Source of the DNA: Arthrobacter globiformis | Lineage (GTDB): Bacteria > Actinomycetota > Actinomycetes > Actinomycetales > Micrococcaceae | DNA: 64,000 nucleotides | Assembly: GCF_030818015.1 (NCBI RefSeq) | Contig: NZ_JAUSZX010000001.1 | Coordinates: forward strand, 186,001 to 250,000 | Direction of reading: 5' to 3' | Shown here: positions 8,760 to 18,097 of the stretch, in pieces | Layout of the letters: the number at the start of each line of letters is the position of its first letter | Position numbering within the stretch: the stretch's first letter is position 1 | Made by a program: the position numbers and the translations under genes | The notes under the pieces: generated by a model | The model's input: the letters and a program-made list of their open reading frames with translations, nothing else | Told to the model about the DNA's origin: nothing | The model's database searches: none

Positions 8760-10094
8760 CTAGGCGTGCGCTGCGGCTCCAAAGAACAGCTCAGTCACCC
8801 GGGCAAGGCGGTGCGGATCCTCCACGCCGCAGAGCTCCCTGGCCGAGTGCATGGACAGCAGGGGAACACCCACGTCCACGGTCCTGATGCCCAGCCGGGT
8901 GGCCGTCAGCGGGCCGATCGTGGAACCGCACGGCATCACGTTGTTGGAGACAAACTCCTGGAAGGGGACCCCGGCCTCGCCGCACAGCCGCGCCCAGAGT
9001 GCAGCCCCGGCGGCGTCGGTGGCGTACCGCTGGTTGGCGTTGATCTTTAGCAGCGGCCCGCCGTTGAGGACGGGACGGTTGACGGGGTCGTGCCGTTCGG
9101 CATAGTTGGGGTGGACGGCGTGGCCGGCGTCGGCAGAAACACAGAACGACGCCGCGAACGCCTGCCGCCGCTGGCTCACCGACGCGCCCAGCCCGTCCGA
9201 GATCCGGACCAGAATGTCTTCCAGGACCGGCCCGCACGCACCGGACCGGGACGCGGAGCCGATTTCCTCGTGGTCGAAGGCGGCGAGCACCGCAATCGGT
9301 GCGGTTCCCCCGGGAGCGTCCGGGCCGCCGTCGGAAGCGTCAGCGTGCGCGATGAGCGCCGTGATCCCGGCGTGCGTGGCGGACAGGTTGTCCAGCCGCC
9401 CGGAGGCGAAGAACTCACTTCTGACCCCGAAAACCGCGGGCGGCTGCGTGTCCGCGATGACGACGTCATAGCCGCCGATCTGGGCCGGGTCAACAGGCGT
9501 GCCCTCGCCGTACACCCGTTCGGCCAGCACCGCCAGCAGGTCCTCCCCGCCAGGATCGCCGAGCCCGAACACAGGGTTCATGTGCTGCTGTTTGTCGAGG
9601 GTCAGGCCCTCGTTCACGGCCCGGTCCAGGTGGATGGCCAGCTGCGGAAAGCGCAGCAGCGGACCGGTGGCGGTCAGGTGCTGGGTGCCGTCGAGCATCA
9701 CCAGGCGCCCGGCCAGCTGCAGTTCCCGGTCCAGCCACGAGTTCAGCAGCGGACCGCCGTACACCTCCACGCCGGCCTGGAGCCACCCGAACCGCCCCGT
9801 GGTCGGCTTGGGCTTGAGCTTGAACGACGGCGAATCCGTGTGGGCGCCCAGGATGTTGAAGCCGGTGGTGGGCCCGGCACCTTCGGGCGTGACCCAAGCA
9901 ATGAGCGCACCGTCCCGAACGACGTAGAACTTGCCTGCCGTGGCGTCCCAGGGCTGCAGCTCGTCCAGGCCGGTGAAGCCGGCCTCCGCCAGGCGCCGGG
10001 CGCCCTCGTGGGCGGCGTGAAAGCTCGACGGCGAGGCGCTGACGTAGTCGCCCAGGTCCCGGATGTGCTCGGCGGGGGAGGAATGGAGAGGCAT
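8760..10094 (-). CDS. apeB: M18 family aminopeptidase
   Basis: 444 aa, the usual length for the M18 (aspartyl aminopeptidase) family, a cytoplasmic dinuclear zinc enzyme removing N-terminal residues from peptides. Metal and catalytic motifs are present in order: GAHTDSPSFKLKP, GRLDNLSATHAG, AFDHEEIGSASRSG, VSADAGHAVHPNY and the late MHSARELCGVED. It is followed toward lower coordinates by an amino-acid permease in the same direction, so the pair could serve peptide and amino-acid scavenging, although 236 bp separate them. Symbol given by family similarity. Confidence 0.92.
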   Translation of the reverse strand: MPLHSSPAEHIRDLGDYVSASPSSFHAAHEGARRLAEAGFTGLDELQPWDATAGKFYVVRDGALIAWVTPEGAGPTTGFNILGAHTDSPSFKLKPKPTTGRFGWLQAGVEVYGGPLLNSWLDRELQLAGRLVMLDGTQHLTATGPLLRFPQLAIHLDRAVNEGLTLDKQQHMNPVFGLGDPGGEDLLAVLAERVYGEGTPVDPAQIGGYDVVIADTQPPAVFGVRSEFFASGRLDNLSATHAGITALIAHADASDGGPDAPGGTAPIAVLAAFDHEEIGSASRSGACGPVLEDILVRISDGLGASVSQRRQAFAASFCVSADAGHAVHPNYAERHDPVNRPVLNGGPLLKINANQRYATDAAGAALWARLCGEAGVPFQEFVSNNVMPCGSTIGPLTATRLGIRTVDVGVPLLSMHSARELCGVEDPHRLARVTELFFGAAAHA

Positions 10095-10115
10095 GGCTCC
10101 GAGTCTAGCGTTGGC

Positions 10116-11057
10116 CTAGATGGTGACGTTGAGCCCTGCCGTGTAGCCGCCGGAGACAGAACCCGTCATGGTGGCCAGCTGGTAGATGCCACCGTCCTCG
10201 CCGAACACGTTGTCCGACTGCAGCGTGGTGTTGGGGAAATTCCGGGCGCTGGTTTCGTAGCCCGTGGAGGCGTAGACCTCCCGGCAGGCGGCGTTCGTCA
10301 GGGCTATCTGCGAGACCGCAAGGACCTGCCCTGCCGCCGTGGCGTTGTTCATGGACTCGAACACTTCGAAGTGGATGTGCGGCCAGCGGCCATTGTAGGC
10401 GCCGGGGTAGATGGTCTTGAAGCTGACCTGGCCGTTGGCGTCCGCCTCCTGCACGCCGCGCAGGAAGTTCTCCTTCTCCAGCCCCGAATCGTAGAGCGAG
10501 TAGCGCCCCTCCTTGTCGCAGTGCCAGGCGTAGACGGCCGCGCCGGCCAGCGGGACGCAGCCGTTGGCGTTGTCGAGCAGGGTAAGCGTGACGGTTAGCG
10601 GCACACCGTCCGCTTTCGTGGTGGACGTGCCGAAGCTTGAGATGATGTCCTGCCGGACCACCCCGGAGGCTTCCAGGACGTTCGGTCCGTTGGAGCCGTC
10701 GCCAGGGTACGGCCCGGCCGTCTCCTGCGGTATCTCCACGCGGCAATCGGCGATGGCACGGGTCACGGTGGGGGAAGCGGAAGCCGAGGCGGTTGTGGAA
10801 GCTGCCGGCGCCGTCGTTGCTGTGGTGGCGGTGGCCGTTGGGCTGGGGGAAGCCGACGACGGCGATCCCGACGGTGATCCTGACGAACCGCCGGGCGTGC
10901 AGGCCGCTAGCGCGGCCGCCGTGCCGGCGCCGAAGAACATTCCCAGTGAGCGTCGGGACATCAGCGTGGAGAGATCGAACTCGAGCCCGCGGTCATGGTT
11001 GGGATTCGGCTGGTGCTGGAGCTGCTGTCCAACGGGCGTGCGGGGTGCAGTTGTCAT
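10116..11057 (-). CDS. intradiol ring-cleavage dioxygenase, Tat-type lipoprotein
   Basis: 313 aa. The N-terminus carries a twin-arginine signal (SRRSLGMFF, Arg 35-36) running into a lipobox (LAAC, Cys53), then a 60-residue Ser/Ala/Thr linker. The catalytic domain has the intradiol pattern: ETAGPYPGD, AAVYAWHCDKEGRYSLY (tyrosine ligands) and WPHIHFEVF (His-x-His ligands) for the non-haem ferric iron. Cytoplasmic relatives cleave catechol or protocatechuate; exported, lipid-anchored ones are less understood. It therefore probably acts folded and iron-loaded on the outer face of the membrane. The ATG at 11057 is chosen; another lies 12 bp upstream. No catechol pathway gene is nearby. Confidence 0.88.
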   Translation of the reverse strand: MTTAPRTPVGQQLQHQPNPNHDRGLEFDLSTLMSRRSLGMFFGAGTAAALAACTPGGSSGSPSGSPSSASPSPTATATTATTAPAASTTASASASPTVTRAIADCRVEIPQETAGPYPGDGSNGPNVLEASGVVRQDIISSFGTSTTKADGVPLTVTLTLLDNANGCVPLAGAAVYAWHCDKEGRYSLYDSGLEKENFLRGVQEADANGQVSFKTIYPGAYNGRWPHIHFEVFESMNNATAAGQVLAVSQIALTNAACREVYASTGYETSARNFPNTTLQSDNVFGEDGGIYQLATMTGSVSGGYTAGLNVTI

Positions 11058-11142
11058 GGCACCATCCAACTCCAGCCTGCTATGGCCTGCATAGGGCCCG
11101 GCTGTGTGGGAGCTGTGGAGCCTGTTTCAGTAACTTGCCAGC

Positions 11143-11883
11143 TCAGTAGTCCGGGTTGCTCGGGGTCACCAGACCGGTTTCGTAGGCGTACACCACGGCC
11201 TGGACGCGGTCACGGAGGTGCAGCTTGGTCAGGATCCGCCGCACATGGGTCTTCACGGTGGCCTCCGACAGGAAATAGCGGTGCGCGATCTCCGCATTGG
11301 ACAGCCCCTCGGACATCGCTTCCAGCATCTCGGTTTCCCGGGGAGTGAGGTCCGCCAGCAGCGGGTCGCGGGGGGCAGGTGCCGCGGCCGCCGGGGACGC
11401 CATGCCCGGACCATCCCACGCGGGAGCGGGTCCGGCACCGCGGACGTACGTCTCAAGAAGCCGCTGGGTCACGCGGGGCGCCACCACGGCGTCCCCGCTG
11501 GCCACCACCCGGACGGCCTGGACTAGCTCGGCGGGTGCCACATCCTTCAGCAGGAAGGCGGAGGCCCCGGCCTGGAGCCCGGCGAAGGCGTACTCATCCA
11601 GGTCGAAGGTGGTCAGGATGATGATCCTGGCGCGCGAACCGGAGCCGGTGATGGCCCGGGTAGCCTCGATCCCGTCGAGCGTAGGCATCCGGACGTCCAT
11701 GAGCACGACGTCGGGATCGAGGTGGCCCACCTGGCGGACGGCGTCGGCCCCGTCGGAGGCCTCGCCCACCACCTCGAGGCCGTCCTCACCCTCCAGAATG
11801 AGCCGGAAACCCATCCGCAGCAGCGGCTGGTCATCCGCCAGCAGGACCCGGAGGCGTCCGGACTCGTTCATTTGTTCCCCCAT
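11143..11883 (-). CDS. NarL/FixJ-family response regulator
   Basis: 246 aa. Receiver domain at about 10-125 with acidic pocket LLADDQ, phospho-acceptor Asp in VVLMDVRMP, and conserved Thr and Lys (IILTTFD, FLLKD). An Ala/Pro linker leads to a LuxR-type helix-turn-helix at the C-terminus (LTPRETEMLEAMSEGLSNAEIAHRYFLSEATVKTHVRRIL). The partner histidine kinase is directly upstream and an ABC-2 exporter is upstream of that, an arrangement typical of DesK/LiaS-like systems that sense envelope or drug stress. A GGAGA ribosome site precedes the ATG at 11883. Confidence 0.93.
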   Translation of the reverse strand: MGEQMNESGRLRVLLADDQPLLRMGFRLILEGEDGLEVVGEASDGADAVRQVGHLDPDVVLMDVRMPTLDGIEATRAITGSGSRARIIILTTFDLDEYAFAGLQAGASAFLLKDVAPAELVQAVRVVASGDAVVAPRVTQRLLETYVRGAGPAPAWDGPGMASPAAAAPAPRDPLLADLTPRETEMLEAMSEGLSNAEIAHRYFLSEATVKTHVRRILTKLHLRDRVQAVVYAYETGLVTPSNPDY

Positions 11884-11900
11884 TTGCCGTTCTCCAAGTT

Positions 11901-12016
11901 GCCGTCCCGCATCCTGCCGGTCAGCGTGCTGCCGTCCCGCATCCTGCCGGTCAGCGGCTGCCGTCCCGCATCCTGCCGGTCAGCGGCTGCCGTCCCGCAT
12001 CTTGCCGTTCAGTGCC
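11901..12016. repeat. four tandem 29-30-bp repeats at the kinase 3' end
   Basis: The unit GCCGTCCCGCATCCTGCCGG followed by TCAGCG starts at 11901, 11931, 11960 and 11989 (spacings 30, 29, 29). The copy at 11989 is the true end of the histidine-kinase gene, encoding KMRDGSR and overlapping its stop, so the other three look like duplications of the gene's last codons into the spacer before the response regulator. Confidence 0.9.
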
Positions 12017-13269
12017 AGGACCGCCCGGACACGCCAGCCGCCGGCAGCAGGGCCTGCCTCCACCGTACCGCCGTAGATTCCAGCCCGTTCCTTCATCCCG
12101 ATCAGGCCCTGTCCTGTCCCGCCGGAAGTGACGGCATCAACGGTGCCCCGGCCGTCGTCGAGCACTTCAATGGTGACGGTGGAATCGTCGCGCACCACCA
12201 ACACGTCCACCCGGCTCAGTGCGCGGCCGTAGCGCAGCACGTTGGTCAGTGATTCCTGCACGATTCGGTACACGGTCAGCTGGAGGGCCACGTCCTCCGG
12301 CAGCGCCGGACCCATGTGCGAGTAATGGACCGGAAGGCCGGCAGTCCGGAACCCGTCCAGCAGCTTCCCGAGGCTGGCGCCATCCGCGAGCGGCTCACGG
12401 GGCGCCTGGCCGGCGGACGCGTCATCCCGCAGGACCCCGAGTACCCGGCGCATGTCCGCGAGGGCGGCGCGGCCGGTCCTGGACAGTTCTGCCAGGACCT
12501 CTGCGGCGCGTTCCGGATCCCTGCGGACCACGACGGCGGCCCCGTCGGACAGGGCGACCATCACGGTCAGCGAGTGGGCAACGACGTCGTGCATCTCCCG
12601 GGCAATCCTGTTGCGTTCATTGACGGAACCCAGGCGGGCGGCCTGCGCGGCCCACGCTGCAATTTCCTGCTCGTGCTCACGCCGCTGGCGGACAGAAATG
12701 CCGATTCCGGTGGCGATGATATTGGAAAACGCGATGCTGGTGCCCGCGGCGATGCTGGTCACCAGGTGGAACTCCTCGGGCGAGGCAGCACGGGTTGGCA
12801 GTTCCCGGTCCAGCGGCCCCACCGGGGCCAGGAAGTACAGCAATGCCAGCGGCGCGGTGGCCACAGCCATCGTGAGCAGGGTAAAGCGGCGCGTGTGCAC
12901 TACGGCCACGGCGTAAAGCGAAAACCACAGCCCTGCCGACACATTGGAGCCCCACGGGTGGAGCAGGGTCACGCCAACTTCGGCCAGCGCAACGAACACC
13001 ACCACGGCCACCGGGCGCCGGCGCCGCAGGAGCAGGGACAGCGCGACGGCGGCGAGCAGCCCGACAGCGGCCCACCTGCCCGCATTCGCGGCGTCGATCA
13101 CGGTGGGCACCACCAGCACCGCATAGCAGGCGACGACCACGGCATCCATGACCCGCGGACGCCGGTGCAGGTAGCGCCGGAGCAGGCCCCGCCGTCGGGC
13201 CGCAAGCTCGGCGAAAGACGCGTCGGCCGGTGTGGCTGGCGTGTCCTTCACGGAAGCAGCATCAATCAT
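11980..13269 (-). CDS. sensor histidine kinase (HisKA_3 family)
   Basis: 429 aa. The first 190 residues hold about five membrane spans with short loops, so the sensor is probably within the membrane. The dimerisation/phospho-acceptor motif is RIAREMHDVVAHSLTVMVAL (His near 220). The ATPase domain is marked by VYRIVQESLTNVLRYG (N box) and DDGRG then GQGLIGMKERAGIYGG (G boxes). It pairs with the downstream NarL-type regulator; the ABC-2 exporter genes lie upstream, ending 20 bp before this start. Its last codons are repeated in the following spacer. Confidence 0.93.
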   Translation of the reverse strand: MIDAASVKDTPATPADASFAELAARRRGLLRRYLHRRPRVMDAVVVACYAVLVVPTVIDAANAGRWAAVGLLAAVALSLLLRRRRPVAVVVFVALAEVGVTLLHPWGSNVSAGLWFSLYAVAVVHTRRFTLLTMAVATAPLALLYFLAPVGPLDRELPTRAASPEEFHLVTSIAAGTSIAFSNIIATGIGISVRQRREHEQEIAAWAAQAARLGSVNERNRIAREMHDVVAHSLTVMVALSDGAAVVVRRDPERAAEVLAELSRTGRAALADMRRVLGVLRDDASAGQAPREPLADGASLGKLLDGFRTAGLPVHYSHMGPALPEDVALQLTVYRIVQESLTNVLRYGRALSRVDVLVVRDDSTVTIEVLDDGRGTVDAVTSGGTGQGLIGMKERAGIYGGTVEAGPAAGGWRVRAVLALNGKMRDGSR

Positions 13270-13288
13270 GGGCAGGAACTGGGTGCTG

Positions 13289-14167
13289 CTAGACGTCCCG
13301 TTTCTTCAGCAGGACCATGGCCAGCACCACCGGCACAACCACCCAGGCGCCGAGTACGAGGGCCGCCTGCCAGACTTCGAGTGTGTCCGGGACGTGCTCC
13401 ACGGCGGTCAGCGGGTTGATCGTGTTCCCGGGGAGGTACTTTCGGGCCTCCTCGAAGAAGTCGCCCGGAATGAGCTGGAACGCGATCGGTGCCACGAAGA
13501 ACAGGCCAACGAGGGCCATAATGCCGCCGGCTGAATTCCGCAGCAGCGTGCCGAATGCCATGCCGATTGCGGCCACCGCTGCCACGTACGCGCTGGTGAC
13601 GAGGAGCAGCTTGACCGACTGCGAGCTGGCGAGGTCGAGCTTGAGATTGAAGTTGTCCAGGATCGGCACCGCAACCAGGCCGGCGATGTAGGTGGACACT
13701 GCCGTCAGGACGAAGGCGCTGAGGATGACCACCACGAGCTTGGCAATGAATGCGGGGAGCCGCTTGGGCACGGCCGCGAACGTCGAGCGGGCCATGCCGC
13801 TGGTGAACTCCGAACTCATGAGCAGGACGCCCAATGAGCCCAGAATCAGCTGTGCAAAGGCGACGCCCGAGGTGGGGACCGTGACGGCGAGGTCGCCGCC
13901 CTGTGCCGCGATGGCCGCAGCCGCCTCGGGATCGGAGCTGGCCTGGTCCGCGAACTGGCCTGTTCCCCAGGCGGATAGGGCGCCGAAGCCAACCATGACG
14001 ACGGCCGTCGAAACAAGCAGGATCAGCGTGGACAGGAGCGTGCGGAACTTGATGAATTCCGAGTTCAGCACCCGGAAGAAGCTTGGACCGGGCCCCGGGC
14101 TTGCTGCGTTGCGGGTGGCAGCGCGGCCGGGACCCGCGGCAGGCTGGGTTGAAGTCGATGTGCTCAT
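13289..14167 (-). CDS. ABC-2 type transporter permease
   Basis: 292 aa with six predicted spans, starting after a 25-residue cytoplasmic tail with FFRVLNSEFIKFRTLLSTLILLV. The FVLTAVSTYIAGLVAVPIL and GIMALVGLFFVAPIAFQLI spans and the final WVVVPVVLAMVLLKKRDV tail match ABC-2 permeases. It starts 4 bp after the ATPase stop, so the two are co-translated and should form the exporter. The substrate is unknown; drug or envelope-lipid export would fit the neighbouring two-component system. Confidence 0.92.
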   Translation of the reverse strand: MSTSTSTQPAAGPGRAATRNAASPGPGPSFFRVLNSEFIKFRTLLSTLILLVSTAVVMVGFGALSAWGTGQFADQASSDPEAAAAIAAQGGDLAVTVPTSGVAFAQLILGSLGVLLMSSEFTSGMARSTFAAVPKRLPAFIAKLVVVILSAFVLTAVSTYIAGLVAVPILDNFNLKLDLASSQSVKLLLVTSAYVAAVAAIGMAFGTLLRNSAGGIMALVGLFFVAPIAFQLIPGDFFEEARKYLPGNTINPLTAVEHVPDTLEVWQAALVLGAWVVVPVVLAMVLLKKRDV

Positions 14168-14171
14168 GGCG

Positions 14172-15116
14172 TCAGTTGCCTCCGGACTGGGCGGGAACCG
14201 GGGCTCCCGTGGTGATCAGCGAGTGGTATTCGACCTCGTCCTTGGTCAGCTCCATGTAGGCCTCTTCGAGGCTCGCCTGGAGCGGTGTGAGTTCGTAGAT
14301 CAGAACCTGGTTGTCCAGGGCGCTGCGGGCGATCTGTCGGGGGTCCAGGCCCGCGACCTCAAGGAGTTCGTGGTCCTGCAGCTCCACCGAGACACCTGTT
14401 CCGGCGAGAACGTGCATGAGCCGGTCGGGTTGGTCGGAGCGGACCCGGGTCCGGCTCTGGCCCTTGCCCGTGATGATGTCCTTGATGGGTGCGTCGGCGA
14501 TGATCTTTCCGCGGCCGATCACGATCAGGTGGTCGGCGGTCAAGGCCATCTCGCTCATGAGGTGGCTGGAGAGGAACACCGTGCGCCCCTCGGAGGCCAG
14601 GTACTTCACGAGGTTTCGCACCCAGACCACGCCTTCCGGATCGAGTCCGTTGACGGGTTCGTCCAGGATGATGGTCTGCGGATCGCCGAGGAGCGCGGCG
14701 GCGATGCCCAGCCGCTGCCCCATGCCCAGGGAGAACCCCTTGACCTTTTTCCGGGCCACATCCGCGAGGCCTGTCATGTCGATGACCTCGTGCACCCGCT
14801 TCCGCGGGATGCTGTGCGTGGCGGCCATGGCCAGCAGGTGGTTGTACGCGGAGCGGCTCGTGTGGACGGCCTTGGCGTCCAGCAGCGCCCCGATTTCGCG
14901 CAGCGGTGCCGTGTGCCGGGCGAACGGGACGCCGTTCACGGTGACCGTTCCCGCCGTCGGGGTGTCCAGGCCCATGATCATGCGCATGGTGGTCGACTTG
15001 CCGGCCCCGTTGGGTCCCAGGAAGCCGGTGACCTGGCCGGCTTGGACGGTGAAACTGACGCCGCCGACGGCGGTTTTGTCGCCGTAGACCTTTGTCAGGC
15101 CTTCTGCCTCAATCAT
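14172..15116 (-). CDS. ABC transporter ATP-binding protein
   Basis: 314 aa, BcrA/CcmA-type exporter ATPase. Walker A GPNGAGKSTTM (about 35-45), signature SLGMGQRL instead of the classical SGGQ, Walker B TIILDEPVNGLDPEG, and H-loop SSHLMSEMALTADHL. The extra 90-residue C-terminal domain is typical of ABC-2 exporter ATPases. First gene of a four-gene unit (ATPase, permease, kinase, regulator) read on the minus strand. The promoter should lie in 15117-15278. Confidence 0.94.
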   Translation of the reverse strand: MIEAEGLTKVYGDKTAVGGVSFTVQAGQVTGFLGPNGAGKSTTMRMIMGLDTPTAGTVTVNGVPFARHTAPLREIGALLDAKAVHTSRSAYNHLLAMAATHSIPRKRVHEVIDMTGLADVARKKVKGFSLGMGQRLGIAAALLGDPQTIILDEPVNGLDPEGVVWVRNLVKYLASEGRTVFLSSHLMSEMALTADHLIVIGRGKIIADAPIKDIITGKGQSRTRVRSDQPDRLMHVLAGTGVSVELQDHELLEVAGLDPRQIARSALDNQVLIYELTPLQASLEEAYMELTKDEVEYHSLITTGAPVPAQSGGN

Positions 15117-15278
15117 GGAAGCTTTCCTTTGCGTAGCTACGGGCGTGCTGTCTGGTGTGCACGTCCCACGCTACCGACGCCGACTGCCGAATTCGCCGGT
15201 CTCAGGGATGATTCAGGGGCCACTCAGGGTAACGCGTGTCATCCGGTGGGATGAGCGGCGCGGGTCGGCGGCCCAGGC

Positions 15279-16781
15279 TCAGCTGCCGTCCGCCGGTGAG
15301 TAGTAGCGCAGGGCGGCGCGCTTCAGGGTGAACTCGACGGCCCGGACGCCGGGCATGGTTTCGCCGTCCACCGCCAGCACCATGGGCCCGGTACCGCATT
15401 CCACGCGGACACGGGTGGCTTCGGTGAGGTGGGTGATCCTGGACGTCGCCACCGTACCGGTCAGCACGGACCAGAGCATGCGCAGCCGGGCGAACGACTC
15501 GTCGGCAGTCATCATCCTGACGTCCAGCACACCGTCATCCAGCACCGGCCGGAAGAGCGGGGCGTGGTCCCGGGGGTAGTAGCGGCCGCGGCCCAGATAC
15601 ATGATCCACAGCCTGTGCCGGACGCCATTGACGATCAGCGTAATCGGCTTCTCCACGGCGAAGGTCCGGAACATCGCCACGACGCCGGCAAGCGGCTTGC
15701 CCAGCGCGGGCTGCAGATGTTCGCGGCGCCGCACCAGGTTCGGGTACAGCCCGATGCTCGCGGTGTTGAGCATGATCAGCTCCACCTTTTCGGGATCGTC
15801 CGCGAGGCCGCGTTCAACAGTCACGGCGCCCACGTCTGCCAGCGCCGCTTCGCCGCGTTCCGCTGCGGCCACCGCCTCCATCAGGGAGGGCGTTCCGGCA
15901 TCGCGGGCGAAGTGGTTGAGGGTTCCGCCGGCCAGCACCAGCAAGGGAAGATCATGTGCGACGGCGGCAGCCGCGGCAGTGCCCACCGTGCCGTCCCCGC
16001 CCCACACGCCGAGAGCGACGATGCCCGGCAGAGTGGCTGCCTCCTCCATCCTCCGGGCCACATCGTCCTCGGGGGCAATGAGGGTTATATGAGCGTGCGG
16101 GAATACTTCCTTCAGGGCGGCAGCGGTTTCCTCGCTAAAGGAGCCGCCCAGCGTGTTCACTGCGATGCTCAGGCCCTCGCCCTGCGGCAGCGGGGCCGCC
16201 TCCACCCGTCGCCTGGAGGTGGCAGGCATGGGCGGGCGGACAGGCCACCACTTCCTCGTCACGAGGGCTGCACCGGCCCCGATCGCGGAACCGAACAGCA
16301 CATCCGAGGGCCAGTGGGCGCCTGTATGCACTCTGGAGTATGCGACGCCCGCTGCCACGGGAGCTATGACGGCTCCAAGCACGGGCTGCACCAGTCCCGT
16401 GCCGAGGGCGAACGCCACCGCGGAGGCGGAGTGGCCCGAGGGCATGGACGAGCTGGTGGGTTGCGGATGGACGAATCGGAACACCGGCAAGTGCTCTGGC
16501 AGGGGCCGGGCGCGGGGCAGCACGGCCTTGAAAACGAGGTTGGTCACGGCTGACGCCACACCCTGGGCCAGCAGCCCGTGGACCGCCGCGCGCCTGGTGC
16601 GTCCGGGGATGGCGGCAGCCACGGCAGCCACGCCAAACCAAAGCTTTCCCTTGTTGGCCGAGGCCGAAAGGCGCCTGAAGAAGGTGTCATGGTGCCCGCC
16701 CGGAAAGCCGGAGACGGCCCGCATCAGCGTGCGGTCGAGGGCGGCAACCCAGCCGGGGCCGCGGCGCAGCATTCGTCGCAT
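15279..16781 (-). CDS. fused PAP2 phosphatase / diacylglycerol-kinase-like protein
   Basis: 500 aa, two enzymes in one chain. Residues about 1-190 are a membrane PAP2 phosphatase with its three motifs: KAVLPRARP, SSMPSGHSAS and SRVHTGAHWPSD. Residues about 205-500 are a lipid/diacylglycerol kinase catalytic domain with nucleotide loop GVWGGDGTVGTAAA and GGTLNHFARD. The pairing suggests turnover between a phospholipid or polyprenyl phosphate and its dephosphorylated form on the membrane, but which lipid is used cannot be read from sequence. This fusion is known in several actinobacteria. Its promoter region is shared with little else; the MFS gene stop is 66 bp away. Confidence 0.9.
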   Translation of the reverse strand: MRRMLRRGPGWVAALDRTLMRAVSGFPGGHHDTFFRRLSASANKGKLWFGVAAVAAAIPGRTRRAAVHGLLAQGVASAVTNLVFKAVLPRARPLPEHLPVFRFVHPQPTSSSMPSGHSASAVAFALGTGLVQPVLGAVIAPVAAGVAYSRVHTGAHWPSDVLFGSAIGAGAALVTRKWWPVRPPMPATSRRRVEAAPLPQGEGLSIAVNTLGGSFSEETAAALKEVFPHAHITLIAPEDDVARRMEEAATLPGIVALGVWGGDGTVGTAAAAAVAHDLPLLVLAGGTLNHFARDAGTPSLMEAVAAAERGEAALADVGAVTVERGLADDPEKVELIMLNTASIGLYPNLVRRREHLQPALGKPLAGVVAMFRTFAVEKPITLIVNGVRHRLWIMYLGRGRYYPRDHAPLFRPVLDDGVLDVRMMTADESFARLRMLWSVLTGTVATSRITHLTEATRVRVECGTGPMVLAVDGETMPGVRAVEFTLKRAALRYYSPADGS

Positions 16782-16846
16782 TTCCCCACCCTACCGCCCG
16801 GTACAGGGGTGTGTTCCCGCTACGGCTGATTTCTGTCCCCGGCGGG

Positions 16847-18043
16847 TTATTCCCTGACTGGAAGAGGCTTGGCGGCGCCGGCGAGCAGCAGGGCGACCAG
16901 GATGGGCACACCGATGGCCAGCAGTGCCAGGTGGATTCCCGTCAGGTCCCCCAGATAGCCAAGCAGCGGGGGACCGGCCAGGAAGGCGACGTAGCCGATG
17001 GTGGAAACCACCGACACCCTCGCCGCCGCGTGCCGCGGATCGTCCGCGGCGGCCGACATTCCCATGGGAAACGCCAGGGCCGCCCCCACTCCCCACAGCG
17101 CTGCGCCAACAGCAGCCAGCCAGAGGTTTCCGGCGAAGACGAACAGGGCCAGGCCCAGGGCAGCAGCAGCCATGCTTCCACGGAGCACTGCCACCCGGCC
17201 GTACTTGTCGATGACCGGGCCGCCGAAGAACCGCATGGCGGTCATGGCCAGCACAAAGAGGGCGAAGAGCAGGGCACCGGTGGCCTCGGAAGTTCCCAGT
17301 CCGTCCACTGACGCCTTGGCGATCCAGTCGTTGCCTGCACCCTCTGTCAGCGTGGCCCCAAGGACCACGACGCCGATCAGCAGGGTGCGGCCGTCCCGCC
17401 ATGCCGATGGTCCGCGGGCCATCTTGGCTTCACCATCGCCGGGCTGTTCGGGTGCGGTGTGGGGGAGGAAATACCGGGGGACCACGAACGTCAGCACGGC
17501 CACCGAGGCGGCGATGACCAGCAGGTGCTGCGGCAGGCCAACGCCCAACCCGGACAGGCCTGCCCCGATCAGCGCGCCCACGAAGGCGCCGCCGCTGAAG
17601 GCCGCATGGAACTTGGGCATCACGGTCTTCCGGAGCCGGTGCTCGACGTCCGCCCCCTCAACATTCTGGGATACGTCCCAGAGACCCACGCCCATGCCAA
17701 AGAAGAAAAGCGAGGCAGCCGTGGCGGGCACTGATTCAGCCAATAGCGACGCCGAGATGCCCGCACTCGCCAGCGCGGCGAGGAGGCCGCCCGCCCGCAC
17801 GCTGTTGGCGGTGCCGATCCGGGTGATGACGTGGCCGGCGGTGGGAAGCGCGATCAGCGATCCGACGGCGGTGCACAGCAGCAGGGTGCCCATCTGCCCG
17901 GACGAGATTCCCAGGATCTCCGTAACAGCCGGAATGCGGGCCGCCCAGCTCGCAAAGACCAGGCCGTTGGCGCCGAAAATGATGAACGTGGCCAAGGCGG
18001 CGGCGGAGACCTGCCGGCCGGCAAGCTGCTGGGTTGAGGTCAT
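16847..18043 (-). CDS. MFS transporter
   Basis: 398 aa with 12 hydrophobic segments, starting FIIFGANGLVFASWAARIPAVTEILGIS. The loop after span 2 (GHVITRIGTANSVR) is the family motif A region in degenerate form. Charged central loop at about 195-215 (EQPGDGEAKMARGPS). It resembles the YfnA/Fucose-permease-like sugar or drug MFS branch often annotated only as MFS transporter. No adjacent gene indicates the substrate. Confidence 0.88.
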   Translation of the reverse strand: MTSTQQLAGRQVSAAALATFIIFGANGLVFASWAARIPAVTEILGISSGQMGTLLLCTAVGSLIALPTAGHVITRIGTANSVRAGGLLAALASAGISASLLAESVPATAASLFFFGMGVGLWDVSQNVEGADVEHRLRKTVMPKFHAAFSGGAFVGALIGAGLSGLGVGLPQHLLVIAASVAVLTFVVPRYFLPHTAPEQPGDGEAKMARGPSAWRDGRTLLIGVVVLGATLTEGAGNDWIAKASVDGLGTSEATGALLFALFVLAMTAMRFFGGPVIDKYGRVAVLRGSMAAAALGLALFVFAGNLWLAAVGAALWGVGAALAFPMGMSAAADDPRHAAARVSVVSTIGYVAFLAGPPLLGYLGDLTGIHLALLAIGVPILVALLLAGAAKPLPVRE

Positions 18044-18097
18044 TCGACAACTCTAGTCAGTCAGGGTGCCAGCCGCTGGTTGTGCCTGCCGAAACCC

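Noticed and set aside
9090..10598. 502-codon plus-strand ORF
   Set aside because: Antisense shadow of the M18 aminopeptidase and the dioxygenase genes.
11901..12016. Possible CRISPR-like array
   Set aside because: Repeats are directly abutting at 29-30 bp with no spacers, and one copy is the end of a gene.
13692..15254. 520-codon plus-strand ORF
   Set aside because: Antisense shadow of the ABC exporter genes.
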